This document shows, in pieces, positions 16,052 to 25,341 of a stretch of 64,000 nucleotides of DNA; within the stretch, counting starts at the first letter, position 1; every line of letters begins with the position of its first letter. Under the pieces are notes generated by a model. That model saw only the letters and a list, made by a program, of their open reading frames with translations, did no database searches and had not been told where the DNA came from. The position numbers were made by a program, and so were the translations under genes. Source of the DNA: VRUE01 sp963837735 (GTDB lineage Bacteria > Actinomycetota > Thermoleophilia > Solirubrobacterales > 70-9); assembly GCA_963837735.1 (NCBI GenBank), contig CAWIOM010000016.1:124001-188000 (forward strand), written 5' to 3'.

Positions 16052-17248
16052 ATGGGTAGCCAAGCACAGCCGCAGAGCCGCAAGCCACGTGTCCTGATCG
16101 CCGGGGGAGGGGTGGCCGCTCTGGAGGCGATGCTCGCGCTGAGAGAGCTCGCAGGCGACCGAGTGGAGATTGAGCTGCACGCTCCGCGGGCGGACTTCAT
16201 ATACCGGCCCCTCGCGGTCGGCGAGCCATTCCTTGCCGCAGAGCCGATCAAATACGACCTCGCCGAGCTGGCCGACCGGGCCGGCGCAAGGTTCTGCCTC
16301 AACAGCGTGGTTGAGGTCGATCCGGTCGCCCGGAACCTCACGACCCATGACGGCGACCAGATCCCCTACGACCATCTGCTGATCTGCGTCGGCGCGCGGA
16401 TGCTCGAGGCGGTGCCGGGAACGCAGACATTCTGGGGGGTCAGCGACGAAGGCGGCGTCGTCGAGACGATGCGGCGATTGCGGGAGGGGGAGCTGCATCG
16501 CGTCGTCTTCACAGTTCCCAAGGCGAGCTGGCCCCTGCCGATCTATGAGCTGGCGCTGCTCGCCGATGCCGAACTGACCAAACTCGGGAGGAGGAAGGAC
16601 GCCTCCCTGTCAATCGTCACTCCCGAGGACACGCCTTTGGGGATCTTCGGGGTGGCCGTCGCCGAGCACATCCGAGGTCTGCTGGCTGAGCGCGACATCG
16701 AGCTCGTCGCCGGAGCGCACGCGGTCAAGTTCGACGATGGCCTGCTTCACGTCAGCCCCGGCAAGCCCGTCGAGGCCGACGCGGTCATCAGCACCCCCCG
16801 GATCGAAGGACGGCAGATCGAGGGCCTTCCGACCGACCCCTCAGGGTTCGTCCCGGTCGACGAGTCCAGCCAGGTGACCGGGCTCGAGCGGGTCTATGCC
16901 GCCGGCGACGTGACGGCGTTCCCCCTCAAGCAGGGTGGGATCGCCACTCAGCAGGCCGATGCCGCCGCCGAAGCGATGGCCGCCGACCTGGGAGCTGAGG
17001 TCGAGCCGCAGCCTTTCGACCCTGTCTTGCGGGCGACGCTCTGGACCGGCGCGAAGCCTCGGTTTCTCTACGGCAAGCTGGCCGGCGGCTTCGGCGAAAC
17101 ATCCACCTTCAGCGACCACGCCCTCTGGGAGCACGAGGGCAAGATCGCCGGCCGCTACCTGGCGCCATTCTTGAATTCCACTCCCGGCGGCCCTCACCCA
17201 GGGTCCGAGCTCGGCCCGAATGCGCTCTCGGCCGCGGAGCCCGGCTAG
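16052..17248 (+). CDS. FAD-dependent pyridine nucleotide-disulfide oxidoreductase (NDH-2/SQR-like)
   Basis: A 398-residue flavoprotein. FAD-binding motif VLIAGGGVAALEAMLALREL lies at about residues 14-33. A second, NAD(P)-side region is at about 150-200, and the C-terminal FAD motif GLERVYAAGDVTAFPLKQGG at about 275-295. No clear CxxC redox pair is present, so it resembles NDH-2 or sulfide:quinone reductase relatives rather than thioredoxin-reductase types. The SQR cysteines are also not evident. Likely electron transfer to quinone, matching the DoxX partner at the head of the operon. The tRNA-Asp gene lies just downstream on the other strand. Confidence 0.85.
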   Translation: MGSQAQPQSRKPRVLIAGGGVAALEAMLALRELAGDRVEIELHAPRADFIYRPLAVGEPFLAAEPIKYDLAELADRAGARFCLNSVVEVDPVARNLTTHDGDQIPYDHLLICVGARMLEAVPGTQTFWGVSDEGGVVETMRRLREGELHRVVFTVPKASWPLPIYELALLADAELTKLGRRKDASLSIVTPEDTPLGIFGVAVAEHIRGLLAERDIELVAGAHAVKFDDGLLHVSPGKPVEADAVISTPRIEGRQIEGLPTDPSGFVPVDESSQVTGLERVYAAGDVTAFPLKQGGIATQQADAAAEAMAADLGAEVEPQPFDPVLRATLWTGAKPRFLYGKLAGGFGETSTFSDHALWEHEGKIAGRYLAPFLNSTPGGPHPGSELGPNALSAAEPG

Positions 17249-17265
17249 CGGTTGTTCTTGGTATA

Positions 17266-17339
<74 letters not shown>

Positions 17340-17356
17340 GAGGGGCGGGCATTATC

Positions 17357-18625
17357 TCAGGGCCGCGGGCCGGGGGGAATCTCGTAGGCCTTGGCGGGCA
17401 GCGAGGCCGAGAGGGGGCGGCTGGGCGGGATCGCGCGGCTGAGGGTGGCGCCGGCGCGGTTGCGCTTGATCTTGCGGCCGCTCCAGAGCCAGCGGATCGG
17501 TTCGAGGCGCAGCAGGGCCTGCCAGGTCGCGGTGCCGATCGCGCCGTCGACCTTGAGGCCGTTGGCCTGCTGGAAGTCGCGGACGGCGGCGCGGGTGACC
17601 TGGCCGTAGATGCCCGTCACCGGGACGTTCTCGCCGGCCGAGCGCAGGTGCTCCTGGGCCCAGACGACGAGGTCTCCCCTGCTGCCGCGCTTGAGCAGCG
17701 GATGGGAGGTGACCGGGCGGTAGCCGAAGACCGGCTTGGTGACCTTCGCCCCCAGGCCGCGCCAGCCGCGGGCCGTCGTCTCCTGCCAGTCCCACCAGCT
17801 CGGCGCCAGGTTCTCGTAGCTGACCGCGAAGCGGCGGAAGCGCTGGATCGATTTGCGCCCGGCGCCGCCGTAGGTCTGGCCCAGCGGGTACACGGGGTGG
17901 CCCCAGAGGCGGTTGAAGAGGAAGGTGTGCTCGTAGACGGCCCGCACCGACGTTTCGATCGCCTTCCAGTACATCTGCGGCTGGTTGTAGGTGGCGCCGC
18001 CGGGGCCGAAGAAGACCGAGTAGGGGAAGGACGGGTGGTAGTCGACGTAGGGGAAGCCGGCCAGCGAGAGCGGGTATTCGGGCCCGATCCGGGCGCGCAG
18101 GGCGCGGATGTAGCGGTCGGCCGCGGCGTACTTGCCCTCGTAGCTGCCCTCGGCGTCGATCACCAGGCAGTCGGCGCCGCGCTTGACCGAGGCCGCGCCG
18201 ACCCGGGCCTCGGCGACCGGGCTGTCGCCGTAGACGAACTGCCAGGCGCAGACGTCGATCCCCGCCGCGTGGAACGTTTCCACCATCGAGGTCGTGAACT
18301 GGCTCCAGACGCTGCCCGCGTCGCCGCTCTTGATGTAGAGCGTGCCGATCCCATAGCGCTTCGCCTTGGCGATGATCCGCGGCAGGCTGCCGCCCTCGGA
18401 CTTCTCGATGTACCAGATCCACATCCCCTGGCGGTCGAACGGCGTGCTGCCGGCCGGCGCCGCGACCGGCACCGCCGGAGGTTCGCCGAATTCCCCCGCG
18501 CCGCCGGTTTCGGCGGAGGCCGCGGAGGGCATGGCGGCGATCGCCAGGACGGAGAGGATCGCCGCGAGCGCCGGACGGATGCCCGGCACCGGAGTGCGCT
18601 TGGCGCTCACAGCGATTCGAAACAC
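17357..18625 (-). CDS. Secreted TIM-barrel-like protein with C-terminal peptidoglycan-binding domain
   Basis: About 422 residues from a GTG at 18625, which follows GGGGGA; an ATG at 18679 is the alternative. It has a signal peptide (IRPALAAILSVLAIAAMPSAASA). Residues about 60-290 look like a glycosidase-type barrel, with GMWIWYIEKSEGGSL, GIGTLYIKSGD, GIDVCAWQFVYGD, DCLVIDAEGSYEG and PLSLAGFPYVDYH. The acidic ends of strands (DAEG) suggest GH25-like or DUF1906-like chemistry. Residues about 325-385 form a PG_binding_1 domain (LKRGSRGDLVVWAQEHLRSAG, VTRAAVRDFQQANGLKVDGAIGTATWQAL). It probably binds and perhaps trims cell wall. Diverges from the deacetylase gene, with 98 bp between them. Confidence 0.75.
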   Translation of the reverse strand: MFRIAVSAKRTPVPGIRPALAAILSVLAIAAMPSAASAETGGAGEFGEPPAVPVAAPAGSTPFDRQGMWIWYIEKSEGGSLPRIIAKAKRYGIGTLYIKSGDAGSVWSQFTTSMVETFHAAGIDVCAWQFVYGDSPVAEARVGAASVKRGADCLVIDAEGSYEGKYAAADRYIRALRARIGPEYPLSLAGFPYVDYHPSFPYSVFFGPGGATYNQPQMYWKAIETSVRAVYEHTFLFNRLWGHPVYPLGQTYGGAGRKSIQRFRRFAVSYENLAPSWWDWQETTARGWRGLGAKVTKPVFGYRPVTSHPLLKRGSRGDLVVWAQEHLRSAGENVPVTGIYGQVTRAAVRDFQQANGLKVDGAIGTATWQALLRLEPIRWLWSGRKIKRNRAGATLSRAIPPSRPLSASLPAKAYEIPPGPRP

Positions 18626-18723
18626 GGTATCCCCCGAGCCGCTGCGGTCGGGAAATCTAAAGCTTTGGCGGCCACGCAACTAGTATGCGGCGTGCCCGCT
18701 GCCGAGGCCGTCAGGAAGCCGAA

Positions 18724-20003
18724 TTGAGCATTTTTCGCAAGATCTTGTGCATTGCCGCGCTCGTGGCGACGGCGATCACGGCCCTCGGCACCCCGCAGGC
18801 GGGGGCACGAGCGCAGGCGCCCGAACTCGCGCGGGTGGCGCTCTCGCAGGCCGGCGAGAGCCTGATCGCGACGATCCGCACCGCGAGGCCGGTGCCGCTG
18901 GCGGCCCTCGACCCCCAGCCCAACGTCAGGGACGAGGCGTCCGCATACCTCTGCCTCGAGCTGCGGCGGCGCGGTTCCGGGGGCGGGCGGCGCCTCTGCC
19001 TCGGCGGCAGCAGCGCCCACCGCCGGGTCGGGCTCGAGCTCCTCAACGCCGGCGGTCGGACGACCGCGAGGCGGATGGTGGGGGCGCGCGTCAGGCGCCC
19101 CAGCTCCCGCAAGCTCGTGCTCTCCCTCCTCCCCGGCGCGGCGGGGCTCACGCCCCACCGCTACGAGTGGCGGGCGCGGGTCAGCCGGGGCGGGCACTGC
19201 GGCCGGCCGCCGGCCGCCTGCGCGCAGAGCCTCCCGGCCCGCGGCTCGCTCCATTTCCGGCTGCGGCCGGTGCGCGCGGTCGGCTGCACCGGCGCCGCTT
19301 CGGTCCTCGACCGCAACGGGCCGCGCAACCGCAACGTCGTCGCCCTCACCTTCGACGACGGGCCGAGCGACTACACGCCGGCCTTTCTCGACGTCCTGCG
19401 CCAAAAGCACGTCGACGGAACCTTCTTCGAGATCGGCCAGGAGATGCCGGGCCGCGAGGAGACGATGCGCCGCATCCTCAGCGAAGGCAGTGAGATCGGC
19501 AACCACACGATGCACCACGCGTTCTTCCCCGGCTACGCCGAAATCGCCGGGGCCAGCGCCCTGATCGAGTCCGCCACGCACTTCAGGCCCGAGATCGGCA
19601 ACCACACGATGCACCACGCGTTCTTCCCCGGCTACTCCGAAATCGCCGGAGCCAGCGCCCTGATCGAGTCCTCCACGCACTTCAGGCCTGCCTCTTCCGC
19701 CCGCCCGGCGGCGGCGTCGACTCCTCTGTGATCGCCAACGCCGGCGCTCTCGGGATGAGGACGATCACCTGGGACGTCGACCCCAGCGACTGGACGAGCC
19801 CCGGCAGCGGCGCCGTCTACAGCCGTGTCGTCGATGCGACGCGGGCCGGCTCGATCATCCTCATGCACGACGGCGGCGGCAACCGCAGCGGGACGCTGGC
19901 GGCGCTGCCCTCGATCATCGACACGCTGCGGGCACGCGGCTACGGCTTCGCGACCGTCAGCGAGCTGCTCGGCCAGCGGCTGCTCTACAGGCCCTACGGG
20001 TGA
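18724..20003 (+). CDS. Secreted polysaccharide deacetylase (NodB domain) with internal duplication and one frameshift
   Basis: A TTG start at 18724 follows AGGAAG by five bases and gives the signal peptide (IFRKILCIAALVATAITALG). After about 190 residues of unrecognised sequence comes a NodB carbohydrate-esterase domain: catalytic TFDDGPSDYTP, then the zinc motif NHTMHH. That segment is present twice: residues EIGNHTMHHAFFPGY to THFRP (33 residues) repeat directly, with two Ala-to-Ser changes. Right after the second copy a base is missing near 19688. The domain continues in another frame as CLFRPPGGGV, TITWDVDPSDW and IILMHDGGGNRSGTL to 20003. Family members remove acetyl groups from peptidoglycan or chitin-like polymers. 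With an extra zinc motif and the shift, activity is uncertain. Confidence 0.8.
19492..19689 (+). repeat. 99-bp tandem duplication inside the deacetylase gene
   Basis: Two adjacent copies (19492-19590 and 19591-19689), exactly 99 bp each, differ at three positions. The copies encode 33 residues including the NodB H-x3-H zinc motif, so the duplication is in frame. Confidence 0.9.
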
Positions 20004-20007
20004 GCGC

Positions 20008-21210
20008 GTGGACCCGCGGAACCGGCTCGCGCGCGTCCTCCTCACACTCCTCCTGAGGCGGCTGCGGGCCGGGAAGATCGAGCTGGTCGAAGGCGGGCTA
20101 CGGCGCAGCTTCGGGCCCGAGGACGCCGATCTCCGCGCCACGGTCACCGTTCGCGACCCGGCCGCCTGGCGGGCCCTGCTCAGCGGCAGCGTCGGGCTCG
20201 GCGAGGCCTACGTCGACGGCCTCTGGGAGACCGACGACCTCGTCGCCCTGATGCGGATCGCCGCCCGCGAGTTGCGCCACCTCGACGGCCTGCGCGGCCT
20301 CGTCGCCCGCCCCCGCGGGCTCGCCCACCGCCTCCGCCGCCTCGTTCCCGATAACTCCCGGGCCGGCGCCCGCCGCCACATCTCCGCCCACTACGACCTC
20401 GGCAACGACCTCTTCGCCTCCTTCCTCGACGAGCGGATGATGTACTCCTGCGCCTACTTCCCGGAGCAGGAGACGAGCTTGGAGGAAGCGCAACTGGAGA
20501 AGCTGGGGCGGATCTGCTCGCGGCTGGGGCTCGGGCCCGAGAACCACCTGCTCGAGATCGGCACCGGCTGGGGCGGGCTGGCGATCCATGCCGCCCGCGA
20601 GCACGGATGCCGGGTGACGACGACGACGATCTCCCGCGAGCAGCGCGAGCTGGCCGAGCGCCGGGTGGCCGATGCCGGGCTCGAGGGCCGGGTCACCGTC
20701 CTCTTCGAGGACTACCGCGACCTCGAGGGCCGCTACGACAGGCTCGTCTCGGTCGAGATGATCGAGGCGGTCGGCTGGCAGCACTTCGACGAGTTCTTCC
20801 GCCGCTGCGACGAGCTGCTCACCGACGACGGCCTGATGCTGTTGCAGGCGATCACGATCGACGACGACCTCTACGAGATCGAGAAGGGCGCCCGCAGCTT
20901 CGCCAACACCCACGTCTTCCCCGGCGGCTGCCTGCCATCCGAGCAGCTGATCGCCTCCTGCATCGCCCGCGACACCGAGATGCGCCAGGTCTGGGCCGAG
21001 GACATCACCGAGCACTACCCGCTCACCCTCGCCGCCTGGCGGGAGCGCTTCCTCGGCGCCTGGGAGCGGCTGCGGGCCCGCGGCTACGACGAGCGCTTCC
21101 GCCGCCTCTGGGCCTTCTACCTGAGCTCCTCGGAGGCCGGCTTCCGCGAGCGACGGATCGGCGACCTGCAGGCGCTGTTCGCGAAGCCGGCCTGGCCGGG
21201 GTGGCGTTGA
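20008..21210 (+). CDS. cfa: Cyclopropane-fatty-acyl-phospholipid synthase family methyltransferase
   Basis: About 400 residues from a GTG at 20008, five bases past the deacetylase stop. The N-terminal domain (LVEGGLRRSFGPEDADLRATV to GEAYVDGLWETDDL) and C-terminal SAM domain match the CFA/MMA synthase family. SAM motif I is LLEIGTGWGGLAIHAA, preceded by HISAHYDLGNDLFASFLDERMMYSCAYF, which holds the conserved YDLGNDF-like stretch. EMIEAVGWQHF and AITIDDDLYE follow. The enzyme adds a methylene from SAM to double bonds of membrane phospholipid acyl chains. It overlaps the next gene (start 21201), so the block from deacetylase to metallo-hydrolase is probably one operon. Confidence 0.92.
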   Translation: MDPRNRLARVLLTLLLRRLRAGKIELVEGGLRRSFGPEDADLRATVTVRDPAAWRALLSGSVGLGEAYVDGLWETDDLVALMRIAARELRHLDGLRGLVARPRGLAHRLRRLVPDNSRAGARRHISAHYDLGNDLFASFLDERMMYSCAYFPEQETSLEEAQLEKLGRICSRLGLGPENHLLEIGTGWGGLAIHAAREHGCRVTTTTISREQRELAERRVADAGLEGRVTVLFEDYRDLEGRYDRLVSVEMIEAVGWQHFDEFFRRCDELLTDDGLMLLQAITIDDDLYEIEKGARSFANTHVFPGGCLPSEQLIASCIARDTEMRQVWAEDITEHYPLTLAAWRERFLGAWERLRARGYDERFRRLWAFYLSSSEAGFRERRIGDLQALFAKPAWPGWR

Positions 21211-22007
21211 CACCCGCCGGCGCAGGGCGCGAGCCGCTCCTCCTCCTCCACGGCCTCGGCGGCAGCCGCGTCGTCTGGGAGCCCGTCGTCGGCCTGCTCG
21301 AGGCCGAACGCGAGGTGATCGTGCTCGACCTGCCGGGCTTCGGCCGGGCGCCGGCCCTGCCCGACGGGGTCGAGCCGAGCCCGGTCAACCTGGCGGCCGC
21401 AGTCAGGGCGCGTTGCGAGGAGCTCGGGATCGGGCGCCCGCACGTCGCCGGCAACAGCCTCGGCGGCTGGGTGGCGCTGGAAATGGGCCGCGAGGGCGGG
21501 GCCGCCTCGGTCACCGCCATCTCCCCGGCGGGGCTCTGGAAGCAGCCGCTCGGCCCGCGACGGCGGGACCCCCACCGCCTGGCCGGCCGGGTGCGCCCGC
21601 TGGTATCGCTGGCGCTGCGCCTGCGGCGCCCGCGAGAGGCGATGCTGCGGACCTTCGCCGCCCGTCCCGAGCGGATCCCGTTCGCCGCGGGCCGCGAGCT
21701 GGTCCTCGGCTGGATCGACGCCAGCGGCTACCGCGGTGCGAACAGGGCGATGCGCACCCATCTCTTCGACCCCGCCGGCTACCCCGAGGACGTGCCCGTG
21801 ACGATCGCCTGGGGAGAGCTCGACCGCCTCGTCGGCCCGCCGAAGGCCGGCCGCCGCCCGGCCGGGGCCCGCTTCCTCACCCTGCCCGACGTCGGCCACA
21901 CGCCGACCTGGGACGACCCGGAGCTGATCGCACGGGTGCTGCTCGAGGGCAGCTCGTCTGGGAGAGTTGAGGAGGCAAGCCCGCAACCAGGAGGAGGCGT
22001 TCAGTGA
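21201..22007 (+). CDS. Alpha/beta-hydrolase
   Basis: A 268-residue alpha/beta-hydrolase starting at GTG 21201 within the end of the CFA synthase gene. It has the oxyanion HG motif (LLLLHGLGGSRVVWEPV, about residues 15-31), the nucleophile elbow GNSLGGW (Ser about 82), an acid in VTIAWGELDRLVG and the catalytic histidine in LPDVGHTPTWDDP. No signal peptide. The family hydrolyses esters, lactones or C-C bonds; with a fatty-acid methyltransferase upstream a lipid substrate is plausible but unproven. Its TGA overlaps the GTG of the next gene. Confidence 0.88.
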   Translation: MALTPAGAGREPLLLLHGLGGSRVVWEPVVGLLEAEREVIVLDLPGFGRAPALPDGVEPSPVNLAAAVRARCEELGIGRPHVAGNSLGGWVALEMGREGGAASVTAISPAGLWKQPLGPRRRDPHRLAGRVRPLVSLALRLRRPREAMLRTFAARPERIPFAAGRELVLGWIDASGYRGANRAMRTHLFDPAGYPEDVPVTIAWGELDRLVGPPKAGRRPAGARFLTLPDVGHTPTWDDPELIARVLLEGSSSGRVEEASPQPGGGVQ

Positions 22008-22751
22008 TCGTCGAGAGGACCGAGAACCCGCAGTGGCTGTCGAACGCCTACCTGGTCGCCGACGGGGCCGGCGGCAAGGGGGTGCTGATCGACGGCAACG
22101 ACGACCTCGGGCCGCTGCTCGAGAAGGCCGAGAGCCGAGGGCGTCGAGATCACCCACATCCTCATCACCCACCCTCACATCGACCACATCGCCGGCCTCG
22201 CCGAGGCGCAGGAGAAGCTCGGCGGCGTGCCCGCCGTCGCCCACGCCGAGGCGGCAGCCGAGATCGAGGGCCTGGAGATCGCGGAGACGATCGCCGACGG
22301 CGGGACGCTGCGCACCGGCGACCTCGAGATCGAGGCGATCCTCACCCCCGGGCACGCGGCCGGCCACGTCGCCTTCCTCGTCGACGACACCGACGTCTTC
22401 ACCGCCGACGTCCTCTTCAAGGGCACGGTGGGCGGCACGATGGCCCCCGGCGCCAGCGGCATCGACGACCTGCGGGGCTCGGTGATGCGGTTGATGGAGC
22501 TGCCGCCGGAGACCGTCGTCCACCCCGGCCACCGCGAGCCGACGACGATCGGCGCGGAGCTCGAGGGCAACCCCTTCGTGCAGGTCTGGAAGGGCGCCGC
22601 CGAGACCGGCGCCGAGCAGGTCACCGTCTGGGGGCGGCCGGCGACGCTGAAGCTCTGGGCGCCCGACTACGACGGCGGCAACAAGGCCTGGGTCGCCTTC
22701 GGCGACAGCGGCGAGGAGGCGATCGTCGGCGGCTCGCAGGTCGAGCGCTAG
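22004..22751 (+). CDS. MBL-fold metallo-hydrolase, one frameshift
   Basis: About 248 residues with one inserted base near 22133 removed. The first part (MIVERTENPQWLSNAYLVADG) reads to LLEKAE, and the shifted frame gives GVEITHILITHPHIDHIAGL, the metal-binding HxHxDH motif. The third-region histidine is in LTPGHAAGHVAFLVDD, then TADVLFKGTVGG and VHPGHREPTTIG. This is the glyoxalase II/hydroxyacylglutathione-hydrolase-like branch. GTG at 22004 overlaps the previous stop. The substrate is unknown. The C-terminal 45 residues (VWGRPATLKLWAPDYDGG) are unusual for the family and may bind a partner. Confidence 0.85.
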
Positions 22752-22811
22752 ACGAATGTCCGAGACGCAGGAGACAAGATCTCGCTTGAATTCTGCGTTC
22801 TGTCTTCTACG

Positions 22812-24363
22812 GTGACGATGGGCATGGAGCTGACAGCGCTCCCGGTGGGGGACATCAAAGAATTCGCGTTCGACTGGTACCCGGTCTTCGGGGTCTTCTT
22901 CATGTTCGCGCTGATGCTCATCTTCCTCTCGCTGCTGCGCAGCACGATGAGCAAAACCAAGCCGGAAACGGTGAAGGCGAGCAAGACCCACCCGGTCCTC
23001 TGGGAGGAGGTGCAGGGGGTCGACGCCGCCAAGGACGAGCTGATGGACGTCACCGCCTGGCTCAAGGATCCCGACCGCTTCAAGGCGCTCGGCGCCCGGG
23101 CTCCGCGCGGAGTCCTCCTCTTCGGCCCGCCGGGAACCGGCAAGACGATGCTGGCCCGCGCCGTCGCCGCCCAGGCGGGGGTCGACTTCTTCTCCGCCTC
23201 GGGCTCGAGCTTCGTCGAGATGTTCGTCGGCCGCGGGGCCGCCCGCATCCGCCGCCTCTTCAAAGAAGCCCGCAAGTCCGGGCGCGCGGTGATCTTCATC
23301 GACGAGCTCGACGCGATCGGCGGCGCCCGCTCCGGCGGCGAGGGCGGCTCGAGCGAGCGCGAGCAGGCACTCAACCAGCTTCTCGTCGAGCTCGACGGTT
23401 TCGAGCGCGCCAAAGGGACGGTGATCGTGATCGCCGCCTCCAACCACGTCGACAAGCTCGACCGGGCGCTGCTGCGGCCGGGCCGCTTCGACCGCCAGGT
23501 GCTGGTCAGCCCGCCCGACCGCGACGGCCGCGAGGCGATCCTCCGCGCCCACGCCAAGGGCATGCCGCTGGGGCCCGACCTCGACCTCCGCGACGTCGCC
23601 CGCAAGACGATCGGGATGACCGGCGCCCAGCTCGCCAACGCGCTCAACGAGGGCGCGATCATCGCCGGGCGCGCCGGGCGCATCGGCGATGGCCCGGGAA
23701 GACCTCGACGAGGCGCTGCTGCGCCAGTCGGTCGGCTCGCAGCAGGCGCGGGCCCTGAACACCCGCGAGCGCCGGATCATCGCCTACCACGAGGCGGGCC
23801 ACGCCCTCTGCCGGCACCTGGCCGGCGGCGACCCGCCGGAGATCCTCAGCATCGTCCCGCGCGGGCCGGCGCTCGGGTTCGTCGCCTTCTCGCCCGAGGA
23901 AGACAGCTACCTGGAATCCCGCGAGGAGCTGAAAGCCGAGATAGTCGCCGCACTCGGCGGCCGGGCCGCCGAGGAAGAGGTCTTCGGCACCTCGTTCTCG
24001 GGCGCGGTCGGCGACCTCGCCAAGGTGCACGCGATCTGCAAGCAGATGGTCCGCGAGTTCGGGATGGGCGTCGCGCTCGACGCCGAAGGCGCGCCCCCGA
24101 TCGCCCTGCCGACCGGCGACTACGACCTCTCCGACAGGACTCGCCGCGACGTCGACGTCGCCGCGATGATGCTCGCCCGCGACGCTCACCGGCGGGCCCG
24201 CCGGCTGCTGGCGGAAAACCGCAAATGCCTCGACGACCTGGCCGCAAACGCGCTCGAGCGAGAGACCCTCTCACGCGAGGAGCTGCTCGAGATCTTCGTC
24301 GCCCACGACGCTCTCGACGGAAACGCGTCGGAGCCGATCGCCGAGGACACCGCGGCGCGCTAG
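22812..24363 (+). CDS. FtsH-like AAA+ zinc metalloprotease, one frameshift
   Basis: About 516 residues with one base near 23690 removed. It has a single membrane helix (WYPVFGVFFMFALMLIFLSLL, residues 22-42) rather than the usual two with a periplasmic domain. The AAA+ domain shows Walker A GPPGTGKT, pore loop FVEMFVGRGAARIR, Walker B VIFIDELDAIG and the second region of homology RALLRPGRFDRQV. The frame breaks at AGRAGR and resumes at MAREDLDEALLR. The protease domain has YHEAGHALCRH (zinc HExxH) and DYDLSDRTRRDVD. It degrades membrane or cytosolic proteins with ATP. Start is uncertain: GTG 22812 or ATG 22818 or 22824. Shorter than canonical FtsH, so probably a second, specialised copy. Confidence 0.88.
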
Positions 24364-24375
24364 CCTTCGGCGACC

Positions 24376-25341
24376 GTGTCGCCTCCCGATGTAGAGGATT
24401 ACTACTTCCCGCCCGGCCGCTCGATCGCCCGCATGGTTCACGGTGAGCGCTCGGTGGGCCTGCTCTACGGGCAGCGGGCGCTGCTGGTCGGCGCGCTCGA
24501 ACCGCTCACCTATACGGGGACGATGCTGAGCACGAGGGCGGCCAGCAAACCGTTCAAGCGCCTCGCCCGGACCGCCAAGATCCAGGAGACGGTCCTCCTC
24601 GGCACGCGAGCCGAAGCCGACGAGGCGCTGGCGGGCGTCCATGCCCTGCACGAGACGATCCGCGGCGAGCTGCCCGAGGACGCCGGCGGCCACCCCGCCG
24701 GCACCCCCTACTCGGCCTTCGACCCGGAGCTGATGCTCTGGACTCTGGCGGTGATCGCCGACTCCGGCCGGGCGATGTACGAGACGATGGTGCGGCCGCT
24801 CGACGAGGGGGAGCGCGAGAGCCTCTGGCAGGACTACGTGCTCTTCGGCGAGCTCTTCCGCCTGCCCCGCTCGGAGATGCCCGGCAGCTACCGCGAGTTC
24901 GAGGCCTGGTTCGGGGCCAAGCTGCGCTCACCCGACCTGCAGGCGACCGCACACGGGCTGGAGATGGCGCCGCTGGTCGCCTTCCGGCAGCCCGTGCCGG
25001 CCGCGGCCCGCGGCAACCTCGCGATCCAGAACCACATCATCAAGGGCACGCTGCCGCCGCGGGTGCGGGAGATCTTCGGGATCCGCTGGAGCCGCGCCCA
25101 CGAGCGCTCCTTCAGGGCGATCGCCGCCGCCCACCGTCGCGCTCGTCGCGCCTTCCCCCACGCCGTTCGGCGTGGCCGCAACGACTACTTCTTCGACGCT
25201 CGTCAGCCGGGCCGAGCACCGACGAGGTGGCACGGCTGTTCCCGAGCTGCGGAGCGGCTGACGCCGGCCCGGAGGCGCCGCGCTAGTGGCGCACCTGGCA
25301 GGGCCGGAGGAAGGTGCCCGAGAGGAAGGTGCCGTCCTTGA
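24376..25341 (+). CDS. Oxygenase MpaB-family (DUF2236) protein, C-terminus uncertain
   Basis: About 300 residues of the latex-clearing-protein/MpaB-like DUF2236 family. Visible features are DVEDYYFPPGRSIARMVHGERSVGLLYGQRALLVGALEPLTYTG (the usual N-terminal RDxRALLxGxxALxLQ-like stretch), FGTRAEADEALAGVHALH (HxxVxG-like) and LWQDYVLFGELFRLPRSEMPGSYREFEAWF. These proteins bind heme b in relatives. The tail after about residue 260 becomes Arg-rich and overlaps the convergent gene by 59 bp. A one-base shift would instead end at 25261 (SRAEHRRGGTAVPELRSG), so a frameshift near 25150-25190 is suspected. GTG at 24376, 12 bp after the FtsH-like gene. Confidence 0.75.
   Translation: MSPPDVEDYYFPPGRSIARMVHGERSVGLLYGQRALLVGALEPLTYTGTMLSTRAASKPFKRLARTAKIQETVLLGTRAEADEALAGVHALHETIRGELPEDAGGHPAGTPYSAFDPELMLWTLAVIADSGRAMYETMVRPLDEGERESLWQDYVLFGELFRLPRSEMPGSYREFEAWFGAKLRSPDLQATAHGLEMAPLVAFRQPVPAAARGNLAIQNHIIKGTLPPRVREIFGIRWSRAHERSFRAIAAAHRRARRAFPHAVRRGRNDYFFDARQPGRAPTRWHGCSRAAERLTPARRRRASGAPGRAGGRCPRGRCRP

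Noticed and set aside
18607..19680. Minus-strand open frame with an apparent internal repeat near the deacetylase
   Set aside because: The repeat is the complement of the 99-bp duplication in the deacetylase gene; no start or domain.
22120..22140. Programmed ribosomal frameshift in the MBL gene
   Set aside because: No slippery heptamer or downstream pseudoknot; similar one-base breaks recur in unrelated genes, favouring error.
21117..23780. 887-residue minus-strand open frame across four plus-strand genes
   Set aside because: Overlaps well-supported hydrolase, MBL and FtsH-like genes on the other strand; no motif of its own.
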